Below the pieces are notes generated by a model, which was not told the DNA's origin, did not search any database, and saw only the letters and a program-made list of their open reading frames with translations. Of a DNA stretch of 64,000 nt, positions 14,966 through 23,969 are shown one piece after another (within the stretch, counting starts at the first letter, position 1; each line of letters begins with the position of its first letter). Origin of the DNA: Streptomyces tropicalis (GTDB lineage: Bacteria; Actinomycetota; Actinomycetes; Streptomycetales; Streptomycetaceae). Location of the stretch: the NCBI RefSeq assembly GCF_029269835.1, contig NZ_JARJBB010000002.1, forward strand, positions 124,001 through 188,000, given 5' to 3'. The position numbers were made by a program, and so were the translations under genes.

Positions 14966-16435
14966 GTGACCCGGTACATCCGGCACGCCACCGCCTTCGG
15001 CGTGGTGCTGCTCACCGCGCTCCTGGTGCACACGGCCTGGCTGCAGGTGCTGCAGGGTCCGTCGTACGGGGGCAATCCGGCCAACCGGCGGCCCACCATC
15101 GCCCGGTACGAGCAGCCGCGCGGCCGGATCCTGGTCGGGGGCCGCGCGGTCACCGGCTCCCGGGACACCGGCGAGCAGCTGCGCTACGAACGGACCTACA
15201 CGCAGGGGCCGTTGTACGCGCCGGTCACCGGTTTCGCCTCGCAGCGGTACGGGACGACGCTGCTGGAGCACGCCGAGGACCGGGTGCTGTCCGGCACCGA
15301 TCCGATGCTGTCGGCGTTCCCGCTGTGGAACGACTTCACCCGGGCGCAGAACCCGGGCGGCGACGTGGTCACCACACTCGATCCGGCCGCCCAGCGGGCC
15401 GCCTACACGGGGCTGGGCGCGCGCCGGGGCGCGGTCGCCGCGATCGAGCCGACGACGGGCCGGATCCTGGCGCTGGTGTCGGCCCCGTCGTACGACCCGG
15501 CGGAGCTGTCCGGCAACGGGCCCGCGGTGACGCGGGCCTGGAACCGGCTGAACTCCGATCCGGCGCAGCCGATGCTCAACCGGGCGGTGCGGCAGACGTA
15601 TCCGCCGGGCTCCACGTTCAAGGTGGTCACCGCGGCGGCCGCGCTGGACAGCGGGGTGGTGACGGACCTGGACGAGCCGACCGACTCCCCCGACCCCTAC
15701 ACCCTGCCCGGGACGACCACGCGCCTGGCGAACGAGGCCGAGGACTGCGAGGACGCCCCCCTGCGCTATGCGTTCGAGTTCTCCTGCAACACGGTGTTCG
15801 CGAAGCTGGGCGTGGACGTGGGCGTGGCGGGGATGCGGGCGGCGGCGCAGGACTTCGGCTTCAACGACCGGGGGCTGCGGATCCCGTTCTCGGTGGCGCC
15901 GAGCAGTTTCGACACGACGGTGGACCGGGGGCAGCTCGCGCTGTCGTCGATCGGGCAGTACAACACGCGGGCCACCCCGTTGCAGATGGCGATGGTGGCG
16001 GCGGCGGTGGCCGACGGCGGGCAGGTGCGGACGCCGTACCTGGTGGAGCGGACCACCCGCAGCGGCGGTGACCCGGTGGCGACGGCCGGGTCGCGGTCGG
16101 CGCGGCAGGTGATGCACCCGTCGACCGCGGAGCGGCTCCAGGAGCTGATGACGGACGTGGTCACCGAGGGCACCGGCCGGAGCGCGGCGATCCGGGGTGC
16201 GACGGTCGGCGGCAAGACCGGCACCGCCCAGCACGGCGTGGGCAACACCGGCATGCCGTACGCCTGGTTCGTCTCCTGGGCGCAGGGCCGCGGGGACACG
16301 GCACCGCGGGTGGCAGTGGCCGTGGTGGTCGAGGACGCCTCCGCGCGGCGCGGGGACATCAGCGGCGGCGGGACGGCGGCGCCGATCGCCAAGTCGGTGA
16401 TGGAGGCGGTGCTGCACACGCCGCCGGCCCGCTGA
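14966..16435 (+). CDS. Class B penicillin-binding protein (transpeptidase)
   Basis: 489 residues with one N-terminal membrane anchor (residues 9-25). Catalytic motifs are intact: Ser216 and Lys219 in PGSTFKV, SCN at 273-275, KTG at 417-419 (GGKTGTAQ). It should cross-link peptidoglycan outside the membrane, in partnership with the SEDS protein encoded 19 bp upstream. Length and layout match the PbpA-like actinobacterial group rather than FtsI. GTG at 14966 is used. A hairpin follows at 16441, between this gene and the convergent ferritin-like gene. Confidence 0.94.
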   Translation: MTRYIRHATAFGVVLLTALLVHTAWLQVLQGPSYGGNPANRRPTIARYEQPRGRILVGGRAVTGSRDTGEQLRYERTYTQGPLYAPVTGFASQRYGTTLLEHAEDRVLSGTDPMLSAFPLWNDFTRAQNPGGDVVTTLDPAAQRAAYTGLGARRGAVAAIEPTTGRILALVSAPSYDPAELSGNGPAVTRAWNRLNSDPAQPMLNRAVRQTYPPGSTFKVVTAAAALDSGVVTDLDEPTDSPDPYTLPGTTTRLANEAEDCEDAPLRYAFEFSCNTVFAKLGVDVGVAGMRAAAQDFGFNDRGLRIPFSVAPSSFDTTVDRGQLALSSIGQYNTRATPLQMAMVAAAVADGGQVRTPYLVERTTRSGGDPVATAGSRSARQVMHPSTAERLQELMTDVVTEGTGRSAAIRGATVGGKTGTAQHGVGNTGMPYAWFVSWAQGRGDTAPRVAVAVVVEDASARRGDISGGGTAAPIAKSVMEAVLHTPPAR

Positions 16436-16440
16436 GGGAG

Positions 16441-16460
16441 CCCCGGGCGGCGGCCCGGGG
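16441..16460. terminator. Short convergent terminator
   Basis: An 8-bp GC stem (16441-16448 with 16453-16460) with a 4-nt loop lies between the converging PBP and ferritin-like genes. Confidence 0.6.
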
Positions 16461-16473
16461 AGCGTGCGGCGGC

Positions 16474-17580
16474 TCAGCCCGTCGCACCCTCCTCGACCGC
16501 CTCGGCCACCTCCGCCACCCGGGCCTTCTCCTCGGCGGCGAAGCGTTCGGCGTCGAGGCGTTCGGCGATCTCCTCGTCCTCGTTCATGAGCCGGTCGAGG
16601 CTGGAGTCCCCCAGCTCCAGGACGCCCATGTCGACGTAGGCCTGCTGGAGCCGCTTCCCCCACAGGCCGATGTCCTTGACGCACGGGACGATGCGGCTGA
16701 ACAGCAGCCGGCGGAAGAGCTGGAGGAACTCCGACCGCTCGCTCAGCTCCTCGGCCTCGGCCCGCGGGATGCCGAAGTTCTCCAGGACCTCCACGCCGCG
16801 CAGCCGGTCGCGCATGAGGTAGCAGCCCTCGATGACGAACTCCTCGCGCTCGCGCCGTTCGGCGTCGGTGAGCTGCCGGTAGTGGTCGCGCAGCGCCAGG
16901 CGGCCGAAGGCCACGTGCCGGGCCTCGTCCTGCATGACGTAGGCGAGGATCTGCCGGGGCAGCGGCTTGGTGGTGGTGTCCCGGATCATGCCGAAGGCGG
17001 CCAGGGCGAGGCCCTCGATGAGGACCTGCATGCCGAGGTAGGGCATGTCCCAGCGGCTGTCGCGGAGGGTGTCGCCGAGCAGGGCCTGGAGGTCGTCGTT
17101 GATCGGGTAGAGCATCCCGATCTTCTCGTGCAGGAAGCGCCCGTAGATCTCGGCGTGCCGGGCCTCGTCCATGGTCTGGGTGGCGGAGTAGAACTTGGCG
17201 TCCAGGTCGGGCACCGACTCCACGATGCGCGCCGCGCAGATCATCGCGCCCTGTTCGCCGTGCAGGAACTGGCTGAACTGCCAGGAGGCGTAGTGCCGTC
17301 GCAGTTCGCCCTTCTCCCGCTCGTTCATCCTGTCCCAGTACGGGGTCCCGTAGAGGGTCATGGACTCCTCCGGGGTGCCGAGCGCGTCGTAGGGGTCGAC
17401 CTCCAGGTCCCAGTCGATGCGCTTCTGCCCGTCCCACTGCTTGTCCTTGCCCTTCTGGTACAGGGCGAGCAGCCGGTCGCGGCCGTCGTCGTACTCCCAG
17501 CTGAAGCGCGCGGAGCCGCTCGCGGGCACCTGCCACCGGGACTCGCCCGGATCCTTCGCGTACAGGTCGTAGGTCGGCAT
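16474..17580 (-). CDS. Ferritin-like di-iron protein
   Basis: 368 residues of mostly helical protein with two metal-binding signatures in the right order: E in HGEQGA, then MDEARHAEIYG (EXXH), then E in LIEGLALAAFG, then QDEARHVAFG (second EXXH). This is a complete di-iron carboxylate site of the ribonucleotide-reductase-R2/ferritin-like superfamily. It is probably an oxygenase or oxidase with unknown substrate. The C-terminal 50 residues are acidic and likely disordered. ATG at 17580 (MPTYDLYAKD). A second di-iron gene diverges from it across 124 bp, and a TetR gene follows that one. Confidence 0.85.
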   Translation of the reverse strand: MPTYDLYAKDPGESRWQVPASGSARFSWEYDDGRDRLLALYQKGKDKQWDGQKRIDWDLEVDPYDALGTPEESMTLYGTPYWDRMNEREKGELRRHYASWQFSQFLHGEQGAMICAARIVESVPDLDAKFYSATQTMDEARHAEIYGRFLHEKIGMLYPINDDLQALLGDTLRDSRWDMPYLGMQVLIEGLALAAFGMIRDTTTKPLPRQILAYVMQDEARHVAFGRLALRDHYRQLTDAERREREEFVIEGCYLMRDRLRGVEVLENFGIPRAEAEELSERSEFLQLFRRLLFSRIVPCVKDIGLWGKRLQQAYVDMGVLELGDSSLDRLMNEDEEIAERLDAERFAAEEKARVAEVAEAVEEGATG

Positions 17581-17704
17581 ACTCCGCAGGCTCACACGTA
17601 GACGCCGGGTCAACAAGTCATGTGCAAGGGATTGACGCTCTTGCTGACAAGCAGTCTCATAAGACTCCAGGACACGTGACCCCGGGCAACGAGGTGGGAC
17701 AGCC

Positions 17705-18643
17705 ATGACGACCGTGACGGAAGCCGACGCGCTCGCGGGACTGCGGGACGCGCTCGGCCTGCTCAAGGACCGCGAGCAGGTGGCCGAGCGGCTCCTCGAC
17801 TCGTCCGCCAAGCACTCCTTCGACCCGGACAAGGAGCTGGACTGGGACGCGCCCTTCGAGGAGGGCAAGTGGTTCTGGCCGCCCGAGCTGGTGTCGCTGT
17901 ACGGCACGCCGCTGTGGAAGCGGATGGGCGAGGAGCAGCGGATCCAGCTCTCCCAGCACGAGGCCGCCGCGCTGGCCTCCCTCGGCATCTGGTTCGAGCT
18001 GATCCTCATGCAGCTCCTGGTCCGGCACATCTACGACAAGGCCGCCACGAGCGCGCACGTGCGGTACGCCCTGACGGAGATCGAGGACGAGTGCCGGCAC
18101 TCGAAGATGTTCGCGCGGGTGATCGAGCGCGGCGGCACGCCCTGGTACCCGGTGAGCCGCGCCCACCAGAACCTCGGGCGGCTGTTCAAGACGATCTCGA
18201 CGACCCCCGGGTCCTTCACCGCGACCCTGCTCGGCGAGGAGGTCCTGGACTGGATGCAGCGGCTGACCTTCCCGGACGAGCGGGTGCAGCCGCTGATCCG
18301 CGGCGTCACGCGGATCCACGTCGTGGAGGAGGCCCGGCACGTGCGCTACGCCCGCGAGGAGCTGCGGCGGCAGATGGTGACGGCGCCGCGCTGGTCGCAG
18401 GAGTTCACCCGGGTCACCTCCGGCGAGTTCGCCCGCGTCTTCTCGGTCGCCTTCGTCAACCCCGAGGTCTACACGAACGTCGGCCTGGACAAGCGGGAGG
18501 CCCTGGCGCAGGTCAAGGCCAGCGGCCACCGGCGCGAGGTGATGCAGACGGGCGCCAAGCGGCTGACCGACTTCCTCGACGACATCGGCGTGCTGCGCGG
18601 GGTGGGACGGCGGCTGTGGAAGTCCTCCGGCCTGCTGGCCTGA
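17705..18643 (+). CDS. AurF-type di-iron oxygenase
   Basis: 312 residues. The pattern resembles the AurF (p-aminobenzoate N-oxygenase) family: E in SQHEAAALASLGIWFE, then TEIEDECRHSKMFAR, E in LLGEEVLDWMQR, and HVVEEARHVRYAREE. These supply the Glu/His ligands for two irons. AurF-like enzymes oxidise amines or other small aromatics; the substrate here is unknown. ATG at 17705 follows a GAGG site. The TetR gene 83 bp downstream on the same strand may control both di-iron genes through the shared divergent promoter region at 17581-17704. Confidence 0.85.
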   Translation: MTTVTEADALAGLRDALGLLKDREQVAERLLDSSAKHSFDPDKELDWDAPFEEGKWFWPPELVSLYGTPLWKRMGEEQRIQLSQHEAAALASLGIWFELILMQLLVRHIYDKAATSAHVRYALTEIEDECRHSKMFARVIERGGTPWYPVSRAHQNLGRLFKTISTTPGSFTATLLGEEVLDWMQRLTFPDERVQPLIRGVTRIHVVEEARHVRYAREELRRQMVTAPRWSQEFTRVTSGEFARVFSVAFVNPEVYTNVGLDKREALAQVKASGHRREVMQTGAKRLTDFLDDIGVLRGVGRRLWKSSGLLA

Positions 18644-18726
18644 TCGCGCGCCCGGCACCGGTGGCGCCCGCAGCCGGCGCCGGGCGTACCCGCCGGGCCG
18701 CCGGATCAGCGATTACGCTGCCGGTC

Positions 18727-19383
18727 ATGACCCCCCAGGCCCCCACTCCCGCCTACCGGAGACTCAGCGTCGAGGAACGCCGGGCCCAGCTGCTCGACGC
18801 GGCGCTGTCGCTGTTCGCGCACCGGGCGCCCGAGGAGGTGTCGCTGGACGACGTGGCGGAGGCGGCCGGGGTCTCCCGCCCGCTGGTGTACCGGTACTTC
18901 CCCGGCGGCAAGCAGCAGCTGTACGAGGCCGCGCTCCGGTCCGCCGCCGAGGAGCTCCGGCACTGCTTCGACGAGCCCCGCGAGGGCCCGCTGCTGCCCC
19001 GGCTCGCCCGCGCCCTGGACCGCTACCTCGCCTTCGTGGACCAGCACGACGCCGGCTTCACCGCGCTCCTCCAGGGTGGCAGCGTGGTGGAGACCTCGCG
19101 GACGACCGCCATCGTGGACGGCGTCCGGCGGGCCGCGGCGGAGCACATCCTCAGCCATCTGCGGGTCGAGGACCCCGGCCCCCGGCTGCGGATGACCGTG
19201 CGCATGTGGATCACCGCGGTCGAGGCGGCCTCGCTGATCTGGCTGGACGAGGACAAGCAGCCGCCCGCCGAGGAGCTGCGGGACTGGCTGGTCGAGCAGT
19301 TCGTGGCGGTGCTGGGCGTGACCGCGGGGCGGGACGCCCAGACGGCGGCCGTGCTGGCCGCGCTGCCCCCGGCGGATGGCTGA
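18727..19383 (+). CDS. TetR-family transcriptional regulator
   Basis: 218 residues. The N-terminal helix-turn-helix is clear: RRAQLLDAALSLFAHRAPEE, VSLDDVAEAAGVSRPLVYRY and FPGGKQQLYEAALR. The C-terminal ligand-binding part is all helical. It probably represses itself and neighbouring genes until a ligand binds. Position after the AurF-like gene suggests control of the di-iron pair. Its stop overlaps the start of the next small gene by 8 bp if the ATG at 19376 is used. Confidence 0.92.
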   Translation: MTPQAPTPAYRRLSVEERRAQLLDAALSLFAHRAPEEVSLDDVAEAAGVSRPLVYRYFPGGKQQLYEAALRSAAEELRHCFDEPREGPLLPRLARALDRYLAFVDQHDAGFTALLQGGSVVETSRTTAIVDGVRRAAAEHILSHLRVEDPGPRLRMTVRMWITAVEAASLIWLDEDKQPPAEELRDWLVEQFVAVLGVTAGRDAQTAAVLAALPPADG

Positions 19384-19720
19384 CACTGGTGCCGTGAAGA
19401 GTCAGGACACCCCGTTCGAGGGCGGCCCGTTGGACGGCCGGGTGCTGCCCGTGCTGCTCGGGCCCACCGGCCATCCCCCGAAGACGTACCGCATCCCGGT
19501 CCCGGACGCCGCGGGCGGCCCGCCCACCGTGCTGGTCTACCGCCGGGTCCCCCGCGGCCACAGCCGTCGGCTGGGGGTGCCGACCGGCTGGAAGTACCTG
19601 TTCGACCCGGAGGGGAAGCGGGGCGGCGGGCTGCGGTGGCCCTGGTCGCGGCCGGAGCGTGCCGGCGGGACGGGGGCCGTCGCGGCCCCGGACGGCAGCC
19701 CGGACGGCACCCAGGGGTGA
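19376..19720 (+). CDS. Small conserved hypothetical protein
   Basis: 114 residues, unrecognised. It has a folded-looking first half (FEGGPLDGRVLPVLLGPTG, then KTYRIPVPDAAGGPPTVLVY) and a Gly/Pro-rich tail. There is no signal peptide or membrane helix. The ATG at 19376 overlaps the TetR gene; a GTG at 19394 (MKSQDTPFEGG) is an alternative start. Translation is likely coupled to TetR. Confidence 0.6.
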   Translation: MADTGAVKSQDTPFEGGPLDGRVLPVLLGPTGHPPKTYRIPVPDAAGGPPTVLVYRRVPRGHSRRLGVPTGWKYLFDPEGKRGGGLRWPWSRPERAGGTGAVAAPDGSPDGTQG

Positions 19721-19832
19721 CCTCGCTGCGCCGGACGGCGCACACCGGGTGCCGAAATTCATCTGATAGGTCCGCCGCGTTCCATGCTCGCGGTGCGGAG
19801 CGGAGAGACCGCTCGGCACCGGAGGTGATGAC

Positions 19833-21167
19833 GTGGCGGGACGGGTGCTCCGTCTGGTGTGTACGGCGGCGGTGGCGGCGCAGGCCGCTCTCGCCCCGGT
19901 GTCCGCGGCGGCCGCGCCCGCGCCGCCGCCGGCCCAGCGCTCCGTGGCAGGCCTGCTGAAGGACCTCCAGCAGCGCTACCGGCAGGCCGAGCGGGCCACC
20001 GAGGCCTACGACGCCACCGCGGAGCGGCTGACGAAGCAGCGCGCCGAGGCGGCCCTGCTGGAGGCCGAGCTGACCCGGGCGCGGGCCGCCCTGCGCGACA
20101 GCCGCAGCGCGGCCGGACGGCTCGCCCGCCGGCAGTACCAGGGCAGCACCGGCCTCTCCCCCTACGTCCGGCTGCTACTGGCGCGCGATCCGCAGCACGC
20201 CCTGGAGGAGGGGCACCTCATCGGGCAGCTGGCGCGGGAGCAGGCGGAGACGGTCGGGCGGCTGGCCGGACGGGAGCGGGCGGCGGACGGGCTGGCCCGG
20301 CGGGCGCGTGCGGCACTGGACGCGCGGACCCGGCTGGCGGCCAGGCAGCGCACGGCGCGCGACGACGTGCGCGGCCGGCTGTCCGGCGTGGAGCGGCTGC
20401 TGTCCTCGCTCACCCCCGCGCAACTGGCGGCGCTGGCCGCGCTCGAGCAGCGCGGGATCGCCGACGCCCAGCGGGAGTTCCTCGCCTCGGGCGCCCTCGG
20501 CCTCACCGGGGCACCGCAGGCGCCCGGGGCTTCGGGACCCGGGGTTTCGGTATCCGCGGGTGCGGGGGGTGCGCCCGGGGTCGCCGCCGGGCCGTCGGCC
20601 GCGGCCGTGGCGTCCGGCGGTGCGGGGACACTGGCGGGCGGCGGTGCGCCGCTTGCTCCGGGTGCGCCGGGCGTGCCCGGAGCGGCCGGGGGGCGGGCGC
20701 CGAGCGAGGCGGGCGCGCGGGCCGTGCGCTGGGCGGTGCGGCAGCTCGGCAAGCCCTACCAGTGGGGCGCCCAGGGTCCGCAGGCGTACGACTGCTCGGG
20801 GCTGACCTCGCAGGCCTGGGGGTACGCCGGCACCCCGATCCCCCGGACCAGCCAGCAGCAGTGGGCGCGGCTGCCGCGCGTCGCGCTCAGCGACCTGCGG
20901 CCCGGCGACCTCGTCGTGTACTTCCACGAGGCCACGCACGTCGCCCTCTACCTCGGCGGCGGGCTGGTCGTGCAGGCACCGCGGCCCGGCACCCGCGTGA
21001 AGGTCTCACCGGTAGCGGCCAACCCGGTGCTGGGCGCGGTGCGGCCCGACCCGGGCGGGGAGCCCCTGCGGCGGTACACGCCGCCGGTGCTCCCCCCGGA
21101 TGCGCCGGGCGGGCCGGACGCGGGGTTCTACGCGGCGCCCGCGGCGCCCGCCACCTCGGCCAGGTAG
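19833..21167 (+). CDS. Secreted NlpC/P60 peptidoglycan endopeptidase
   Basis: 444 residues. A signal peptide (MAGRVLRLVCTAAVAAQAAL, cleavage after a SAAAA-type site) leads to a long coiled-coil region (about residues 45-215, rich in Ala/Arg/Glu), a Gly/Ala/Pro linker, and an NlpC/P60 domain (about 300-415). Catalytic Cys321 (AYDCSGLT) and His369 (ATHVALYLG) are present. It should cut between D-Glu and the diamino acid in wall stem peptides, as RipA-like enzymes do; the coiled coil often controls activity. GTG at 19833 follows GGAGG at 7 nt. Its 3' end overlaps the convergent flavoprotein gene by 40 bp. Confidence 0.92.
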   Translation: MAGRVLRLVCTAAVAAQAALAPVSAAAAPAPPPAQRSVAGLLKDLQQRYRQAERATEAYDATAERLTKQRAEAALLEAELTRARAALRDSRSAAGRLARRQYQGSTGLSPYVRLLLARDPQHALEEGHLIGQLAREQAETVGRLAGRERAADGLARRARAALDARTRLAARQRTARDDVRGRLSGVERLLSSLTPAQLAALAALEQRGIADAQREFLASGALGLTGAPQAPGASGPGVSVSAGAGGAPGVAAGPSAAAVASGGAGTLAGGGAPLAPGAPGVPGAAGGRAPSEAGARAVRWAVRQLGKPYQWGAQGPQAYDCSGLTSQAWGYAGTPIPRTSQQQWARLPRVALSDLRPGDLVVYFHEATHVALYLGGGLVVQAPRPGTRVKVSPVAANPVLGAVRPDPGGEPLRRYTPPVLPPDAPGGPDAGFYAAPAAPATSAR

Positions 21168-22393
21168 GCCTCGGTCCTGGCCGGCTCGTAGAAGAAGTTC
21201 TCGAAGTCGGCCGGGTCGTTGAAGGCGTTGGCAAAGCGGTCGGCGACCGGCTGGAGCTGGCCGGCGGCGCCGATCAGGTTCAGGATGTGCTCCGGCGGCG
21301 GGGCGAGCATGGCGTTCGTCCACTTGGTCACGTGCTGCGCCGTGTTCCAGTAGCGGTCGAAGGTCTGCTGCATCCAGGCCTCGTCGAACGGCCGGTCGCC
21401 GTGCTCGGTGATGGAGGCGAGGTACGCGGCGGCGCACTTGGACGCCGAGTTCGAACCCTGACCGGTGATCGGGTCGTTGGCGACGACGACGTCGGCGACA
21501 CCGAGCACCAGACCGCCGCCGGGCAGCCGGCCGATCGGGTTGCGCACGGTCGGGGCGTAGCGGCCGGCCAGCGTGGCGCCGGCGTCGGTCAGCTCCACCT
21601 TGGTGGCCCGCGCGTACTCCCAGGGCAGGAACTTCTCCATGAGCTCCAGCGTCAGGGAGAGGTGCTCCGAGGGGTCCTTGACGCCGTTGAAGACGTCCAG
21701 CGGACCGCCGGGGATGCCCTCCCAGAAGAGGATGTCGGCGCGGCCGGAGACGGTGAGCGTCGGCATGACGAACAGCTCGCCGACGCCGGGCACCAGGTTG
21801 CAGCGGACCGCGTCGAACTCCGGGTGCTCCGGTCGCGGGCCCAGGCCGTGCACGTAGGCCACCGCGAGGGCGCGCTGCGGGTCGGTGTACGGGGAGCGGG
21901 AGGCGTCCCGCTCGAACATGGAGACCAGCTCGCCCTTGCCCGCCGAGACGAGGACGAGGTCGTAGGTCCGGGAGAAGTAGTCCAGGTCGCCGACGGCCGC
22001 GCCGTGGATGACGAGCTGGCCGCCGCGCTGGGCGAAGGTCTCCATCCAGCCGGCCATCTTGACGCGCTGGTCGACCGACTGGGCGTACCCGTCGAGCCGG
22101 CCCACCCAGTCGATGGCGCGCTGCGAGGGGCCCGGGTCGAAGGAGCCGGGGGCGGCGACGGAGACGCCGAGCCCCTCGATCCTCGGGGCCTGGGACTCCC
22201 AGAAGTTGAGCTGGAGGTCGCGCTCGTGCTGCAGCGCGGTGTCGAACATGCACTGCGTGGACATGACCCGGCCGGCGCGGATCTCGTCCGCGGTCCGGTT
22301 GGACATCAGGGTGACCTCGTACCCGTGCGACTGGAGGCCGAGGGCGAGCTGGAGGCCGGACTGGCCGGCCCCCACGACGAGTATCTTCCGCAT
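21128..22393 (-). CDS. Styrene/indole monooxygenase-type flavoprotein (StyA-like)
   Basis: 421 residues. The FAD-binding Rossmann motif KILVVGAGQSGLQLALGL starts the protein, and PGGGLVLGVADVVVANDPIT with GQGSNSA matches the second FAD region of the group E StyA/SMO monooxygenases. Such enzymes use FADH2 from a separate reductase to epoxidise styrene or indole. No StyB-type reductase gene is nearby. It is the last gene of the conservon, 40 bp after cvnD, so expression with the GTPase module is likely. The C-terminus overlaps the convergent NlpC/P60 gene by 40 bp. Confidence 0.88.
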   Translation of the reverse strand: MRKILVVGAGQSGLQLALGLQSHGYEVTLMSNRTADEIRAGRVMSTQCMFDTALQHERDLQLNFWESQAPRIEGLGVSVAAPGSFDPGPSQRAIDWVGRLDGYAQSVDQRVKMAGWMETFAQRGGQLVIHGAAVGDLDYFSRTYDLVLVSAGKGELVSMFERDASRSPYTDPQRALAVAYVHGLGPRPEHPEFDAVRCNLVPGVGELFVMPTLTVSGRADILFWEGIPGGPLDVFNGVKDPSEHLSLTLELMEKFLPWEYARATKVELTDAGATLAGRYAPTVRNPIGRLPGGGLVLGVADVVVANDPITGQGSNSASKCAAAYLASITEHGDRPFDEAWMQQTFDRYWNTAQHVTKWTNAMLAPPPEHILNLIGAAGQLQPVADRFANAFNDPADFENFFYEPARTEAYLAEVAGAAGAA

Positions 22394-22433
22394 GCGGGTG
22401 GTGTCTCCTATGTCTTGCTGGGCTACTCGCGGA

Positions 22434-23075
22434 TTACGCGGGTGTGTGCTCGAGTGCGTGAGCCACGAGGGCGAGCAGGGATTCGATGGCCGAAATCCTG
22501 CGCCGCGCGTCCATGATCATGACAGGTATGTGCGGGGGAATCGTGAGAGCCTCGCGCACATCCTCGGGCTCGAACATCTCGGTGCCGTCGAAGTGGTTGA
22601 CCGCGACGACGTAGGGGAGCCCGCAACTCTCGAAGTAGTCGAGCGCGGGGAAGCAGTCCTTCAGGCGGCGGGTGTCGGCCAGCACCACGGCCCCGATCGC
22701 ACCGCGCACCAGGTCGTCCCACATGAACCAGAACCGCTGCTGGCCCGGCGTGCCGAACAGGTAGAGCACCAGGTCGTCGTCGAGCGTGATGCGGCCGAAG
22801 TCCATGGCCACCGTGGTGGTCGACTTGTCCGGCGTGGCCGTGAGGTCGTCGGTCTCCTCACTCGCCTCGGTCATCAGCGCCTCGGTCTGCAGAGGCGTGA
22901 TCTCGGAGACGGAGGTGACCAGCGTCGTCTTGCCGACGCCGAACCCGCCCGCCACCACGATCTTCGTGGCGATGGGGGCGCGGTTGCGGTCCGTCTGCCA
23001 GGACTGCGGGTGGTCCTCTTCGTCGAGGAGCGGGGAGACACCGAAGGAGGCGGCGTCAGAGACGGCGGAGTCCAC
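22434..23075 (-). CDS. cvnD: Conservon GTP-binding protein (CvnD)
   Basis: 213-residue small GTPase of the MglA-like/CvnD family. Walker A is VVAGGFGVGKTTLV, the switch region carries TTTVAMDFGRI and the G3-like segment is YLFGTPGQQRFW; NHFDG stands at the usual N-K-x-D position. It should cycle GDP/GTP on the cytoplasmic face and signal within the conservon. GTG at 23075 gives a 20-bp overlap with cvnC, showing translational coupling. The SMO-like gene lies 40 bp downstream. Confidence 0.95.
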   Translation of the reverse strand: MDSAVSDAASFGVSPLLDEEDHPQSWQTDRNRAPIATKIVVAGGFGVGKTTLVTSVSEITPLQTEALMTEASEETDDLTATPDKSTTTVAMDFGRITLDDDLVLYLFGTPGQQRFWFMWDDLVRGAIGAVVLADTRRLKDCFPALDYFESCGLPYVVAVNHFDGTEMFEPEDVREALTIPPHIPVMIMDARRRISAIESLLALVAHALEHTPA

Positions 23076-23469
23076 TCAGCACCCTTTCCAGCAGAGCGCG
23101 GTCCGGGCGGCCCACACCGTGGCCCGTTCCGGTTCCGTACACACGGATCTTTCCCTGGTCCGCGAGGTCGCTGAGGAGCACGCGGACCACACCGAGCGGC
23201 ATCTTCAGCAGCGCGGCGATCTCGGCCACCGTACGCATCCGGCGGCACAGTTCGACGATGGCCTGCATCTCCGGCATGACCCGGGTGGTGAGCGAGCCGT
23301 TCGTCAGTTCCTTGCGTTCCGGCGGGGCCTCCAGCGCGGCCACGAAGGTCTCCACGAGGAGGACGTGGCCGAAGCGGGTGCGGCCGCCGGTGAGCGAGTA
23401 GGGCCGGACCCGGGCGGGCTTGCGACCCCCGCCGCGGACCGGGAGGTGGTGCTTGGACGGACTGGTCAT
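23056..23469 (-). CDS. cvnC: Conservon DUF742 protein (CvnC)
   Basis: 137 residues with the DUF742 layout: basic N-terminus, RPYSLTGGRTRFGHVLLVE, and a winged-helix-like part with AEIAALLKMPLGVVRVLLSD and LADQGKIRVY. It is thought to be a regulatory partner in the CvnABCD complex. ATG at 23469 overlaps the cvnB stop by 4 bp (ATGA), and its own end overlaps cvnD. Confidence 0.94.
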   Translation of the reverse strand: MTSPSKHHLPVRGGGRKPARVRPYSLTGGRTRFGHVLLVETFVAALEAPPERKELTNGSLTTRVMPEMQAIVELCRRMRTVAEIAALLKMPLGVVRVLLSDLADQGKIRVYGTGTGHGVGRPDRALLERVLSGLRRL

Positions 23470-23969
23470 CGGGCGCTCCCCGCCGACTGGGACTCCAGGG
23501 ATTTCCTGAGCTCGCTGCGGAGTTCGGGCGTCAGGACGTGTCCGGCGCGGCCGACGAAGAGCGCCATGTGGTAGGCCACCACGCTCATGTCGCACGCCGC
23601 GTTGCCGTGGACGCCGAGCAGCGAGCCGTCGCTGATCGACATGACGAAGAGGCTTCCCTCGTCCATCGCGACCATCGTGTGCTTGACCCCGCCGAAGCGC
23701 ATGAGCTTGGCGGTGCCGATGGTGAGGCTTCCGATGCCCGAGACGATCGTGGCGAGGTCCGCCGAGGATCCGCGGGGGCCCGCGCGCCGGGCGCCGAGGC
23801 CCTCGCGGGCCTCGTCGTTGCGACCGGGATCGGACGAGAGCAGCAGCAGACCGTCGGAGGAGACCACCGCGACGGAGAGGATGCCGGGCACCTCCTCGAC
23901 GAGGTTGGTCAGCAGCCAATGCAGGTTGCGGGCTTCACTGCTCAGCCCGAAGGTACTGGGCGCGGTCAA
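23466..23969 (-). CDS. cvnB: Conservon roadblock/LC7 protein (CvnB)
   Basis: 167-residue roadblock/LC7 domain protein (LHWLLTNLVEEVPGILSVAV, then SSDGLLLLSS). Roadblock proteins act as partners or activators of MglA-type GTPases, here CvnD. A TTG start at 23969 overlaps the cvnA stop (TTGA), and its stop overlaps cvnC, so all four genes are coupled. A short Ser/Arg C-terminal extension is typical. Confidence 0.95.
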   Translation of the reverse strand: MTAPSTFGLSSEARNLHWLLTNLVEEVPGILSVAVVSSDGLLLLSSDPGRNDEAREGLGARRAGPRGSSADLATIVSGIGSLTIGTAKLMRFGGVKHTMVAMDEGSLFVMSISDGSLLGVHGNAACDMSVVAYHMALFVGRAGHVLTPELRSELRKSLESQSAGSAR

